Source: Cellulomonas sp. Leaf334 (GTDB taxonomy: Bacteria > Actinomycetota > Actinomycetes > Actinomycetales > Cellulomonadaceae). Taken from it: 64,000 nt of DNA. Shown piece after piece: positions 41,269-49,671 of this stretch. A program made the translations under genes and the position numbers. How positions within the stretch are numbered: the first letter of the stretch is position 1; each line of letters begins with the position of its first letter. The stretch lies in the NCBI RefSeq assembly GCF_001424195.1, contig NZ_LMOO01000001.1, forward strand, positions 248,001 through 312,000, given 5' to 3'. The notes beneath the pieces were generated by a model that was not told the origin of the DNA, searched no databases, and worked only from the letters and a program-made list of their open reading frames with translations.

Positions 41269-41613
41269 TCAGTGCAGGCGTCGGCGCCAGTCGTCGGGGA
41301 CACGGTCGGCGGGGCCCGGCACCGACTGCTCGAGCGGCCGGTGCTCGGGGGCGGCGAGCGCGGGACCCTGGGCGTAGTCGTCGGCGGTGTAGTCCCAGAA
41401 CCAGTCCTCGCCGGGCTCGAACGTCCGCATCACGGGGTGCCCGGTCTCACGGAAGTGCGCGGTCGCGTGCTGCGACGGCGAGGTGTCGCAGCACCCCACG
41501 TGGCCGCAGGTGGCACAGCGGCGCAGGTGGAACCACCAGCCGTCGGTGGCGTCGCACTCGAGGCACCCGGTCCCGCTCGGGGGCACGGCGGGGTCGATGG
41601 GGGTCGAGGTCAC
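41269..41613 (-). CDS. UBP-type zinc-finger protein
   Basis: The 114-residue protein has a UBP zinc finger: CLECDATDGWWFHLRRCATCG, then CCDTSPSQHATAHFRETGHPV, with the Cys/His spacing of the eukaryotic ubiquitin-binding zinc finger. The C-terminal part is acidic with Trp and Tyr (GEDWFWDYTADDY). Bacteria of this group lack conventional ubiquitin, so the ligand is unknown, perhaps a C-terminal Gly-Gly-like peptide. The GTG start overlaps the kinase stop as GTGA. Confidence 0.88.
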   Translation of the reverse strand: MTSTPIDPAVPPSGTGCLECDATDGWWFHLRRCATCGHVGCCDTSPSQHATAHFRETGHPVMRTFEPGEDWFWDYTADDYAQGPALAAPEHRPLEQSVPGPADRVPDDWRRRLH

Positions 41614-43088
41614 GGGGTGGGTCCTTCCGTCGGGGAGTAGGGCAACCGGACGAGGAAGCGCGTGTCGCCGGGGGCGGAGGTGACGGTCAGGTCGCCGTGG
41701 TGCTTGCCGACGACGATCCGCCACGAGATGTCGAGCCCGAGCCCTGTCCCGGAGCCCACGGGCTTGGTGGTGAAGAACGGCTCGAAGATGCGGTCGACGA
41801 CGCCGTCCGGGATGCCGGGCCCCGTGTCGGCGACCTCCACCTCCAGCCAGTCGTCCACGCGGCGCGTCGTCAGCGTGAGCGTGCCGCGTCCCTCCATCGC
41901 CTGCGCCGCGTTGTCGATGAGGTTCGTCCACACCTGGTTGAGCTCCGCGCCGAACACGTGGATGGGCGGCAGGGTCCGGTCGTAGTCCTTGACCACGGCG
42001 ATGCCGTCGCCCAGCTGCCGTTCGAGCATCGTGACCGTGCTGTCTAGGAGCTCGTGGATGTCGACGGTCTGGTCCGGCGCGCGGCCGATCTGCGAGTACT
42101 GCTTGGCAGCGCCGACCAGGGCGGAGATCCGTCCCGTCGCGTCCTCGACCTCGTTCATGAGGGACTCGGTCTCGAGGGTGTACGCGAGCCACCGGACGGC
42201 GCCCTCCAGCACCTCCGGACCCACGCACGACGCGACCATGTCGAGCCACCGCGTGTCGAGCCCGGCGGCGACGAAGCTCGGGGCGAGCTCCCAGCCGCCC
42301 GCGATGTCGTGGTCGTCCATCCACTCGCCGAGGGCGTCCTCGAGGTCGGAGACCTCCAGCGCCGTCGGGACGACGTCGGAGGCGCGGGTGCGTGCCAGGC
42401 CGGCGACCGCCTTCTCCTGCAGGTGGATGATCTGCGCGAGCTGCTCGCGGTCGTACGGTCCGGACGCGATGATCGCGAGCTTGTGGCGCATCCCCGCGAC
42501 GCGCTCACGCAGGGTCGCGGTCGCCCGCGTGGCCGCGGCTGCGGGGTTGTTGAGCTCGTGCGTCAGCCCGGCGGACAGGGACCCGAGCGCCAGGAGACGC
42601 TCGCGCTGGCCCGTCGCCGCCTGCGAGCTCTGCTGGCCGAAGAACAGTCCCTCCAGCAGGTGGACGGCCATCGGGAACCAGTCGGTCATGAACGACGCGA
42701 AGTCGGTCGCCGCGAGCACGTAGTACCGGGACGGCTCCAGGACGCGCAGCGTCTGGGCGTAGGTCTGCGGCACCCGGTCGCCCAGGTAGGCACCCCACGC
42801 ACCCGCGTACACACCGATCTGGCCCGTACGGGCGATCTCGACGTCGTCGGCGCCGACGCGTCGGTACATGGCCAGCGAGCCCGCGAGCATGACGTAGAAG
42901 TCGGTCGCCGGGTCTCCCTCGCGGTACAGCACCCCGGGCTCGACGTGCTCGACGTGCCCGTGCGAGCACAGCCACAGCAGCTGCTCGTCGCTCAGGTGCT
43001 CGAACAGGAACAGGCTGCGCAGCTCGTCGATGTCGCACGCGAGGTGCCTGCGGGTCGTGGTGGCGAGCGGTTCTTCGGTGGTGGTCAC
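41610..43088 (-). CDS. Sensor histidine kinase with N-terminal cyclic nucleotide-binding-like domain
   Basis: The 492-residue protein has a CRP-like cNMP-binding fold at residues 20-135 (LYREGDPATDFYVMLAGSLAMY), a dimerisation helix with the phospho-acceptor motif LSAGLTHELNNPAAAATRA (His177), and a HATPase domain (NLIDNAAQAMEG, DTGPGIPDG, GSGTGLGLDISWRI). It has no membrane helices and is probably cytoplasmic. The GTG start overlaps the upstream gene by GTGA, and the downstream UBP gene is also coupled, so all three form one unit. Confidence 0.9.
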   Translation of the reverse strand: MTTTEEPLATTTRRHLACDIDELRSLFLFEHLSDEQLLWLCSHGHVEHVEPGVLYREGDPATDFYVMLAGSLAMYRRVGADDVEIARTGQIGVYAGAWGAYLGDRVPQTYAQTLRVLEPSRYYVLAATDFASFMTDWFPMAVHLLEGLFFGQQSSQAATGQRERLLALGSLSAGLTHELNNPAAAATRATATLRERVAGMRHKLAIIASGPYDREQLAQIIHLQEKAVAGLARTRASDVVPTALEVSDLEDALGEWMDDHDIAGGWELAPSFVAAGLDTRWLDMVASCVGPEVLEGAVRWLAYTLETESLMNEVEDATGRISALVGAAKQYSQIGRAPDQTVDIHELLDSTVTMLERQLGDGIAVVKDYDRTLPPIHVFGAELNQVWTNLIDNAAQAMEGRGTLTLTTRRVDDWLEVEVADTGPGIPDGVVDRIFEPFFTTKPVGSGTGLGLDISWRIVVGKHHGDLTVTSAPGDTRFLVRLPYSPTEGPTP

Positions 43089-44758
43089 AGCTGCTCCAGG
43101 TAACGGTGGACGAGCATCACGGCCATGGCGCCCTCGCCCACGGCGGACGCCACACGCTTGGCGGACTCGGCGCGCACGTCGCCGGCCGCGAAGACCCCGG
43201 GGACGCTCGTCTCCAGGTGGTACGGAGGTCGGTCGAGCGGCCACGAGTCGGGCACCTTGCCCTCGACCAGGAGGTCGTGGCCGGCACACACGAACCCGTG
43301 GTCGTCGCGGGTCACGGTGCCGTCCAGCCACGTGGTCAGGGGTGCGGCCCCGATGAACACGAACAACCAGCCGGTGTCCACGGATTCCTGCTCGCCCGTG
43401 ACGGTGTCCCGCAGCACGATCCGTTCGAGGTGGTCGTCCCCGACGGCCTCGACCACCTCGCTGCGGGTGCGGACCCGGATGCGGTCGTTCTGCTCGACCT
43501 GCTGGATCAGGTAGCGCGACATCGACTGGTCCAGCGACCCGGCGCGCACCACCAGGGTCACGCTCTTCGCGTGCCGGGACAGGTACATCGCGGCCTGCCC
43601 CGCCGAGTTGGCGCCGCCGACGACGTAGATGTCCTGGTCCTCGCACGCGGTCGCCTCGGTGAGCGCCGAGCCGTAGTAGACGCCGCGCCCGGTCAGCGCG
43701 CCGACCCCGGGCCCGGCCAGCTCGCGGTAGGCGACACCGCTGGCCACGATCACGGTGTGCGCGTCGACCGTGCTGCCGTCGTCGAACCGCACCGACCGCG
43801 CTGCGCCGCGCACCTCCAGCGCCACGGCGTCGCGGGTCATGACGATCTCCGCACCGAACTTCAGCGCCTGGCGACGAGCACGCTCGGTGAGCTGCGCGCC
43901 GGAGACACCGTCGGGGAAGCCGAGGTAGTTCTCGATGCGCGAGCTCTGCCCGGCCTGCCCGCCCGTGGCGGTCCGCTCGACCAGCGCGGTCCGCAGACCT
44001 TCCGACGCGCCGTAGAGCGCCGCACTCAGCCCGGCCGGCCCGCCACCGATGACGACGAGGTCGTAGAAGCGTTCCGACGGGCTCACCGACAGACCGACCT
44101 GCTCCGCCAGCTCGCCGTCGGTGGGCGCGACGAGCACGTCGCCCTGCGTGGTCACGACGACCGGCAGGGTGGAGTCGTCGGCGCCCGCGACGTCGAGCAG
44201 GACGCGGCCCTCCGGGCTGTCGCTCGCGTACCAGCGGTACGGCACCTGGTTGCGCGCGAGGAACTCCCGCACCTCCGACGACCGCGCCGACCACCGGTGG
44301 CCGACCACCTTCGTCTCGTGGACGGTCCTCGGCGGGTGCGCGGTCCAGGCCTCCAGCTGCGCGTCGAGCACCGGGTAGAACTTCTCCTCCGGCGGGTCCC
44401 ACGGCTTGAGCAGGTAGTGGTCGAGGTCGACGACGTTGACCGCGTCGATCGCGACGTCGGTGTCGGCGTACGCCGTGAGCAGGACACGTCGCGCCTGCGG
44501 GTAGATGTCCATCGCCTGCTCGAGGAACTCGATGCCGGTCATGCCCGGCATCCGGTGGTCGGCCAGCAGCACGGCCACCTGGTCGCCGCGCAACCGGAGC
44601 TCGCGCAGCGCGTCGAGCGCGAGCGGACCCGAGTCGGCGCGGACCACGCGGTACGCGTCGCCGTAGCGTCGTCGCAGGTCACGGGCCACCGACCGGGAGA
44701 CCGCGGGGTCGTCGTCGACCGTCAGCAGCACCGGCTTGCGGGTGGAGGCGTCGTCCAC
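43085..44758 (-). CDS. Response regulator receiver fused to thioredoxin reductase-like oxidoreductase
   Basis: The 557-residue protein has a receiver domain at 8-130 (LLTVDDDPAVSRSVARDL, phospho-acceptor Asp67 in LLADHRMPGMTG, Lys in HYLLKPW), a linker domain of about 90 residues, and a thioredoxin reductase-like flavoprotein (VIGGGPAGLSAALYGASEG, YVVGGANSAGQAAMYLS, GVFAAGDVR). The CxxC disulfide of thioredoxin reductase is missing; the corresponding region has one Cys (TEATACEDQ). It may couple phosphorylation to redox sensing or NADPH use. The neighbouring kinase is its likely partner. Confidence 0.9.
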   Translation of the reverse strand: MDDASTRKPVLLTVDDDPAVSRSVARDLRRRYGDAYRVVRADSGPLALDALRELRLRGDQVAVLLADHRMPGMTGIEFLEQAMDIYPQARRVLLTAYADTDVAIDAVNVVDLDHYLLKPWDPPEEKFYPVLDAQLEAWTAHPPRTVHETKVVGHRWSARSSEVREFLARNQVPYRWYASDSPEGRVLLDVAGADDSTLPVVVTTQGDVLVAPTDGELAEQVGLSVSPSERFYDLVVIGGGPAGLSAALYGASEGLRTALVERTATGGQAGQSSRIENYLGFPDGVSGAQLTERARRQALKFGAEIVMTRDAVALEVRGAARSVRFDDGSTVDAHTVIVASGVAYRELAGPGVGALTGRGVYYGSALTEATACEDQDIYVVGGANSAGQAAMYLSRHAKSVTLVVRAGSLDQSMSRYLIQQVEQNDRIRVRTRSEVVEAVGDDHLERIVLRDTVTGEQESVDTGWLFVFIGAAPLTTWLDGTVTRDDHGFVCAGHDLLVEGKVPDSWPLDRPPYHLETSVPGVFAAGDVRAESAKRVASAVGEGAMAVMLVHRYLEQL

Positions 44759-44769
44759 GTCGTCCCCCC

Positions 44770-45255
44770 TCAGTCGCCGACGACCAGGGCGGACCCGCCC
44801 GTGATCCGGACGAGCTCGTCGAAGGTGGTCGGGAAGATCGTGTGCGGGGTGCCTCCCGCCGCCCAGACCTGCGGGTAGTCCGCGAGCGCCACGTCGACGA
44901 CGGTCTCGACCCGCTCCGGGTGCCCCAGCGGTGCGACGCCCCCGATCGCCTGCCCGGTCGCGGCCCGGACCTGCTCGGGCGTCGCCCGTCCGACGTGCTC
45001 CCGGCCCAGCTGGCGTGCCAGGGCCACGGTGTCGACGCGGTGGCGCCCGCTGGTCAGGACGAGCAGCGGACGGTCGTCGGCCCAGAAGACCAGGCTGTTC
45101 GCGATCGCGCCCACCTCCGTCCCGAGCGCCGCCGCGGCCTCCGCCGCGGTCCGCGCCGAGTCCGGCAGCTCGACCACCTGGCCGAGCACCCCGGCGTCGG
45201 TGAGGGCGGCGGCGACGAGGCGGGAGCGCACCGGCAGGTGGGAGAGGTCGGTCAC
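44770..45255 (-). CDS. YbaK/EbsC family aminoacyl-tRNA deacylase-like protein
   Basis: The 161-residue protein has the YbaK/ProX fold: NSLVFWADDRPLLVLTSGRHRVDT, ATGQAIGGVAPLGHP and GTPHTIFPTTFDELVRITGG. Family members hydrolyse mischarged aminoacyl-tRNA (for example Cys-tRNA-Pro). The GTG start overlaps the pirin stop as GTGA. It is 11 nt before the response regulator-oxidoreductase gene. Confidence 0.88.
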   Translation of the reverse strand: MTDLSHLPVRSRLVAAALTDAGVLGQVVELPDSARTAAEAAAALGTEVGAIANSLVFWADDRPLLVLTSGRHRVDTVALARQLGREHVGRATPEQVRAATGQAIGGVAPLGHPERVETVVDVALADYPQVWAAGGTPHTIFPTTFDELVRITGGSALVVGD

Positions 45256-46223
45256 GAGGGATCCTTCGGGGTGCGGCGGCGGGGCTGGAGGCGGATGTTC
45301 GGCAGGTCCGGTGCGGGGATGCGGGCGCCGTCGTGACCGGCGACCACCCCGAACCGGTCCGCGCGGGCGTCGGACTCCCAGTCGGCCCGCGCCCGGGCGA
45401 TGTCGGTGTGCGTGCGGCCCACGAAGTTCCACCACATGACCAGGTCGTGCGCGAACGGCGCCCCGCCGAGCAGCAGGAGGCGCGCACCGTCGAGCGAGCG
45501 GACGCGCACGTGGTCGCGCCCGTCGCCGAGGTACAGCAGCCCGCTGGTCGTGTGCGGCGTCCCGGCGACCTCGGCGGTCCCGCCGAGGAGCAGCACCGCG
45601 TGCTCGAAGCCGCGCACCAGCGGGATCTCGACGTCGGCGTGCGCGTCCAGCACGACCTCCGCGCCGAGCAGGGGGGTGTGCACGTGCGCCCGCGACCAGG
45701 TCCCGTCGAGGTCCCCGATGAACACCGTGGCGCGTGCCCGTGGCGCCTCCCAGACCGGCAGGTCGCTCACCTGCTCGAAGCCGGCGGCACCCTCGGCCAC
45801 CCCGTCGGGCAGCGCCACCCACAGCTGGACCGCGTGCAGCAGCGGCTGCGTGCCGAGCGAGAACTCCGAGTGCGACACCCCGTGCCCGGCGGTCATGAGG
45901 TTGAGCTGGCCGGGACGCACGACCGCCTCGGAGCCGACGCTGTCCCGGTGCAGGATCTCGCCGGCCACGGGCCAGGTCACGGTCTGCAGACCGGTGTGCG
46001 GATGGGGCAGCACCCGCATGTCCACGTGCTGCGGCCCGAACTCGTCGAGGAAGCACCACGCGCCGACCATCGGCAGCGCACGCTGGGGGAGCGTCCTGCG
46101 CACCCGCATCGCCCGCACCCCACCCAGCGGGACGTCCCGGGCCTCGTGCAGCTCCACGACGGGCCCGAGGGACGGGACGAGGTCGCACAGCTCCGGCACC
46201 GGCCGCACCTCGAGGTTCGTCAT
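45252..46223 (-). CDS. Pirin family protein
   Basis: The 323-residue bicupin has the pirin N-terminal motifs: FLDEFGPQHVDMRVLPHPHTGLQTVT (metal-binding His residues in PHPHTG) and AGHGVSHSEFS. Pirins bind one iron atom and act as redox-sensitive regulators or quercetinase-like enzymes. It leads the coupled minus-strand run pirin-YbaK-RR/TrxR-kinase-UBP. ATG at 46223 begins MTNLEVRPV. Confidence 0.9.
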   Translation of the reverse strand: MTNLEVRPVPELCDLVPSLGPVVELHEARDVPLGGVRAMRVRRTLPQRALPMVGAWCFLDEFGPQHVDMRVLPHPHTGLQTVTWPVAGEILHRDSVGSEAVVRPGQLNLMTAGHGVSHSEFSLGTQPLLHAVQLWVALPDGVAEGAAGFEQVSDLPVWEAPRARATVFIGDLDGTWSRAHVHTPLLGAEVVLDAHADVEIPLVRGFEHAVLLLGGTAEVAGTPHTTSGLLYLGDGRDHVRVRSLDGARLLLLGGAPFAHDLVMWWNFVGRTHTDIARARADWESDARADRFGVVAGHDGARIPAPDLPNIRLQPRRRTPKDPS

Positions 46224-46279
46224 CGGGCCACTGTAGGAGCCGGACCTCACACCCGGCAGGCCCGGCGCGTCTGCACACT

Positions 46280-46762
46280 GTGACGGTGATGGAACCCTTC
46301 GAGCGCGTGGTCGCCCAGCACGGCGCCACCGTCCTGCGTGTGTGCCGTGCGGTGGTCGGTCCGGTCGACGCCGACGACGCCTGGTCGGAGACGTTCCTCG
46401 CGGCTCTGCGCGCCTACCCGGACCTGCCGTCGGACGCGAACGTCGAGGCGTGGCTGGTGACCATCGCGCACCGCAAGGCGATCGACGTCGTGCGCCGGGC
46501 AGCCCGGCACGCCGTCCCCGTCGCGGACGTCCCGGACCGGGTGCTCCCGCCGCAGGGCCGAGACCTGGACCTCTGGGCCGCCATCGCCGCGCTGCCCACC
46601 AAGCAGCGGCAGGTGGTCGCGTACCACCACCTCGGCGGGCTGCCCTACGACGACGTCGCCGCGCTCGTCGGCGGCACCGCTGCCGCCGCTCGGCGCGCCG
46701 CCTCGGACGGTGTCGCCACCCTGCGCCGCACCTACCCCACGATCGACCAGGAGGAGTCATGA
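46280..46762 (+). CDS. Sigma-70 family (ECF-like) sigma factor coupled to ogt
   Basis: The 160-residue protein has region 2 (VGPVDADDAWSETFLAALRAYPDL) and region 4 (LPTKQRQVVAYHHLGGLPYDDVAALVGGTAAAARR, partly quoted). No anti-sigma gene is adjacent; the next gene encodes an O6-alkylguanine-DNA methyltransferase and overlaps by ATGA. This pairing suggests an alkylation or stress response, as an inference. Start may be the GTG at 46280 or the ATG at 46289. Confidence 0.82.
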   Translation: MTVMEPFERVVAQHGATVLRVCRAVVGPVDADDAWSETFLAALRAYPDLPSDANVEAWLVTIAHRKAIDVVRRAARHAVPVADVPDRVLPPQGRDLDLWAAIAALPTKQRQVVAYHHLGGLPYDDVAALVGGTAAAARRAASDGVATLRRTYPTIDQEES

Positions 46763-47355
46763 CCTTCGCACCAGCGATCAACGACGAGGACCTTGCGCAC
46801 CTGCACCGCGACCTGGTCGCCGGCGCGTCCGCCCAGAACCTGCTCGACGTCGCCTACCGGACCGTGGACAGCCCGGTCGGGTCGCTGCTCCTGGCACGAA
46901 CGCCGGCGGGTCTGGTCCGGGTGGCGTTCGACGTCCAGGACCACGACGCCGTGCTGACCGCGCTCTCCCAGCAGATCAGCCCACGGGTGCTCGAGGCGCC
47001 CGGGCCCCTCGACGACGTCGCCCGGGAGCTCGACGAGTACTTCCGGGGCCGGCGGACCACCTTCGACCTGCCGCTGGACCTGCAGCTCCTGCGGGGCTTC
47101 CGCCGCGACGTCGTCCTGCACCTGCCCGACATCGCGTACGGGCACACCGCCAGCTACGCGCAGGTGGCGGACCTCGCGGGCAGCCCGCGGGCGGTCCGGG
47201 CGGTCGGCACGGCGTGCGCGCTGAACCCGCTGCCGGTGGTGCTGCCGTGCCACCGGGTGGTGCGTTCGGACGGCACGCCGGGGCAGTACGCGGGCGGCGC
47301 GGCGGCGAAGCTCACGCTGCTCGACCTCGAGACGCGCGTCGGGGTGGCGGCGTAA
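46759..47355 (+). CDS. ogt: Methylated-DNA-protein-cysteine methyltransferase
   Basis: The 198-residue protein contains the alkyl-acceptor motif LPCHRVVRSDG near residue 155 and the DNA-binding helix region IAYGHTASYAQVADLAG. It transfers the alkyl group from O6-alkylguanine to its own Cys. The N-terminal 45 residues carry no Ada-type zinc motif. ATGA overlap with the sigma gene and GAGGAG ahead of the start support co-translation. Confidence 0.92.
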   Translation: MTFAPAINDEDLAHLHRDLVAGASAQNLLDVAYRTVDSPVGSLLLARTPAGLVRVAFDVQDHDAVLTALSQQISPRVLEAPGPLDDVARELDEYFRGRRTTFDLPLDLQLLRGFRRDVVLHLPDIAYGHTASYAQVADLAGSPRAVRAVGTACALNPLPVVLPCHRVVRSDGTPGQYAGGAAAKLTLLDLETRVGVAA

Positions 47356-47366
47356 CGTCGGGGAGC

Positions 47367-47711
47367 ATGTGCCGGAACATCACCACGCTCCGAGGGCTCG
47401 AGCCACCCGCCACCTCGGAGGAGATCGAGGCCGCCGCGCGGCAGTACGTGCGCAAGGTGACGGGGGTCCAGTCGCTCAGCGACGCCACGCGCGAGCCGTT
47501 CGAGGACGCCGTGCGGCAGATCGCGGCGATCACCGCCCGGTTGCTGGACGACCTGCCCGCCCGTCGGCAGCCGCCGACGACCGTCCCGCCGTTGCGGAGG
47601 GCCGATGTCCAGGCCCGGATCGCGGCGCGTGAGGCGCACGAACGGGCGCACGAGCTCGGTCTGCCGCACGTGCACGAGGACGAGGACGACCTGGAGCACG
47701 CCTCGGCCTAG
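47367..47711 (+). CDS. DUF2277 family protein
   Basis: The 114-residue protein starts MCRNITTLRGLEPPAT and continues EEIEAAARQYVRKVTGVQ, the conserved DUF2277 region. The Cys at position 2 and the Arg/Asn next to it are nearly invariant in the family. The C-terminus is His/Glu-rich (HERAHELGLPHVHEDEDD) and could bind metal. Function unknown. It starts after GGGGAGC and 11 nt after ogt. Confidence 0.85.
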   Translation: MCRNITTLRGLEPPATSEEIEAAARQYVRKVTGVQSLSDATREPFEDAVRQIAAITARLLDDLPARRQPPTTVPPLRRADVQARIAAREAHERAHELGLPHVHEDEDDLEHASA

Positions 47712-47971
47712 AGCGGCCAGCGCACCAGCCGGGGGATGCCCTCGGGCGCGACCGCGGCGAGCGCGAGGAACCGTGCCTCGGCCCTGTGCAGGCGGATGTG
47801 CTCGTCGAGCGACCACGTCGGTCCGTTGGTGAGGTCCATGCCGCACGCGCACGCGATGGAGACGCGGCCGTCGTCGGTCGTCGTGACCTGGCCGACCGTC
47901 GTGTGCTCGGTGGCCGCGCGGACCTTCGCGTGGCGCATCTCGGCGCTGACGGCTTCGACGGGCTGGTTCAT
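47708..47971 (-). CDS. Small protein of unknown function with Cys/His cluster
   Basis: The 87-residue protein (MNQPVEAVSAEMRHAKVRAA...) has a conserved-looking core SIACACGMDLTNGPTWSLDEHIRLH. Two Cys and two His suggest a small zinc site. No family is recognised. It converges on DUF2277 and the two stop codons share the four bases CTAG. Confidence 0.6.
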   Translation of the reverse strand: MNQPVEAVSAEMRHAKVRAATEHTTVGQVTTTDDGRVSIACACGMDLTNGPTWSLDEHIRLHRAEARFLALAAVAPEGIPRLVRWPL

Positions 47972-48003
47972 GCCCCCATGATCGCGCACGTCACCAGGTG
48001 GGC

Positions 48004-49497
48004 TCAGCGCGCTCCGTGGTCGCTCCCCACGTGCTCGTCGTCCGCCAGGTGCTCGAGCTCGAACGACTCGTCCCACTCGGCGCCGCCCAGGCTCGGCATC
48101 ATCGCCCGCAGGCGGGGCTGCCAGCCCGCGATGCGGTCGGGGAAGCAGCGTTCCAGCAGGTCGAGCATCGTCGCGACGGCCGTCGACGCTCCCGGCGAGG
48201 CGCCCAGCAGACCGGCGATGGTGCCGTCCGCCGCGGTCACCAGCTCGGTGCCGAACTCCAGCACGCCGCCCTGGGCCTTGTCCTTCTTGATCACCTGGAC
48301 GCGCTGCCCGGCGGTGACGAGCTCCCAGTCGCGCGGGTGCGCGGTCGGCATGAAGGCGCGCAGCGTGCGCAGGCGATCCGTGTCCGTTGCGGTGACCTCA
48401 CCGACCAGGTACTTGACCAGGTCGAGGTTCCGCACGCCGACGGCGAGCATCGGGATCAGGTTGCCGGGGCGGATGGACCGGATGAGGTCCGTCCACGAGC
48501 CGTGCTTGAGGAACTTCATGCTCCAGCCCGCGTACGGGCCGAACAGCAGCGCCGTCCCACCGTCGACGACGCGGGTGTCGAGGTGCGGCACGGACATCGG
48601 GGGAGCGCCGATGTCGGCCTTCCCGTAGACCTTCGCCTGGTGCTGGGCGACGATCTGCGGGTTGGTCGTCTTGAGGAACTGGCCGCTGATCGGGAACCCG
48701 CCGAAGCCCTTGGCCTCGGGGATGCCGGAGCTCTGCAGCAGGGGGAGTGCGCCACCACCGGCGCCGACGAACACGAACCGCGCGCGGACCGAGCGGCTGC
48801 GCAGGTGCCCGTTCCAGCGGCGGTCGGCCACACGCAGTGACCAGGTACCGTCCCTCTTCTGGCGCAGCCTCGTGATCTCGCTCTCGAGGTGCAGCCGCGC
48901 TCCGCGGTCGACGGCGTCGCCGATCATGGCGCGCGTCAGCCGGCCGAAGTCCACGTCCGTGCCGGCGGCGGCGCGCGTGGCAGCGACCACCTCGTCGGGG
49001 TCGCGGTCGTCGACGAGCAGGGGCGCCCACTGCGCGATCTGCGCCGGGTCGGTGCTGAACTCCAGGTCGGAGAACAGGGGGTGCTTGCGCAGCGTCTCGT
49101 ACCGACGGCGCAGGTAGTCGGCGTTGTCCGCGCCGCGGACGAACGTCATGTGCGGGGTGGTCGACAGGAAGCCGTCGCCACCGGGGAGACGGTCGTGCGT
49201 GGCGAGGTGGTGCCAGAGCTCGCGCGACAGCTCGAACTGCTCGTTGATCGTCACGGCCTTGGCGATGTCGATCGAGCCGTCCGCCCGCTCGGGCGTGTAG
49301 TTGAGCTCGCAGAGGGCGGCGTGACCCGTGCCTGCGTTGTTCCAGGCGTTCGAGCTCTCCTGCGCCAGCTCGGCGCGGCGCTCGTGGATCTCGACGCTCC
49401 AGGTGGGCTCGAGGGTGGTGATCAGCGCGGCAAGCGTCGCGCTCATGATCCCGCCCCCGACGAGGACGACGTCGACAGTCTCTTCGCGTTCTGGCAC
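48004..49497 (-). CDS. mqo: Malate:quinone oxidoreductase
   Basis: The 497-residue FAD protein matches Mqo: VDVVLVGGGIMSATLAALI at the N-terminus, SSNAWNNAGTGHAALCELNYTP and the C-terminal GLLGASPGASTAVATMLDLL (quoted in part). Mqo oxidises malate to oxaloacetate and reduces quinone at the membrane in the citric acid cycle. It stands alone on the minus strand. The start gives MPEREETVDVVLVGGG. Confidence 0.95.
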   Translation of the reverse strand: MPEREETVDVVLVGGGIMSATLAALITTLEPTWSVEIHERRAELAQESSNAWNNAGTGHAALCELNYTPERADGSIDIAKAVTINEQFELSRELWHHLATHDRLPGGDGFLSTTPHMTFVRGADNADYLRRRYETLRKHPLFSDLEFSTDPAQIAQWAPLLVDDRDPDEVVAATRAAAGTDVDFGRLTRAMIGDAVDRGARLHLESEITRLRQKRDGTWSLRVADRRWNGHLRSRSVRARFVFVGAGGGALPLLQSSGIPEAKGFGGFPISGQFLKTTNPQIVAQHQAKVYGKADIGAPPMSVPHLDTRVVDGGTALLFGPYAGWSMKFLKHGSWTDLIRSIRPGNLIPMLAVGVRNLDLVKYLVGEVTATDTDRLRTLRAFMPTAHPRDWELVTAGQRVQVIKKDKAQGGVLEFGTELVTAADGTIAGLLGASPGASTAVATMLDLLERCFPDRIAGWQPRLRAMMPSLGGAEWDESFELEHLADDEHVGSDHGAR

Positions 49498-49583
49498 GAG
49501 ATCGATCGTATGTTGACGTCGAGATACCTCCAGTCCTGGGATGTGTGACGTTGCTTACGCCGGGGCTCCCAGGACGACGGGAA

Positions 49584-49622
49584 GGCCCGACCTGCCGCGG
49601 GGTCGGTGCGGCAGGTCGGGCC
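49584..49622 (-). terminator. Terminator after the xyloglucanase gene
   Basis: GGCCCGACCTGCCGC pairs perfectly with GCGGCAGGTCGGGCC (15 bp) around a 9-nt loop, 50 nt beyond the GH74 stop and before the mqo promoter region. Confidence 0.85.
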
Positions 49623-49671
49623 GGTGCGGGGCGGGCGGCGGGTCCGTGTCACACGCCGATCACCCCGCGGC

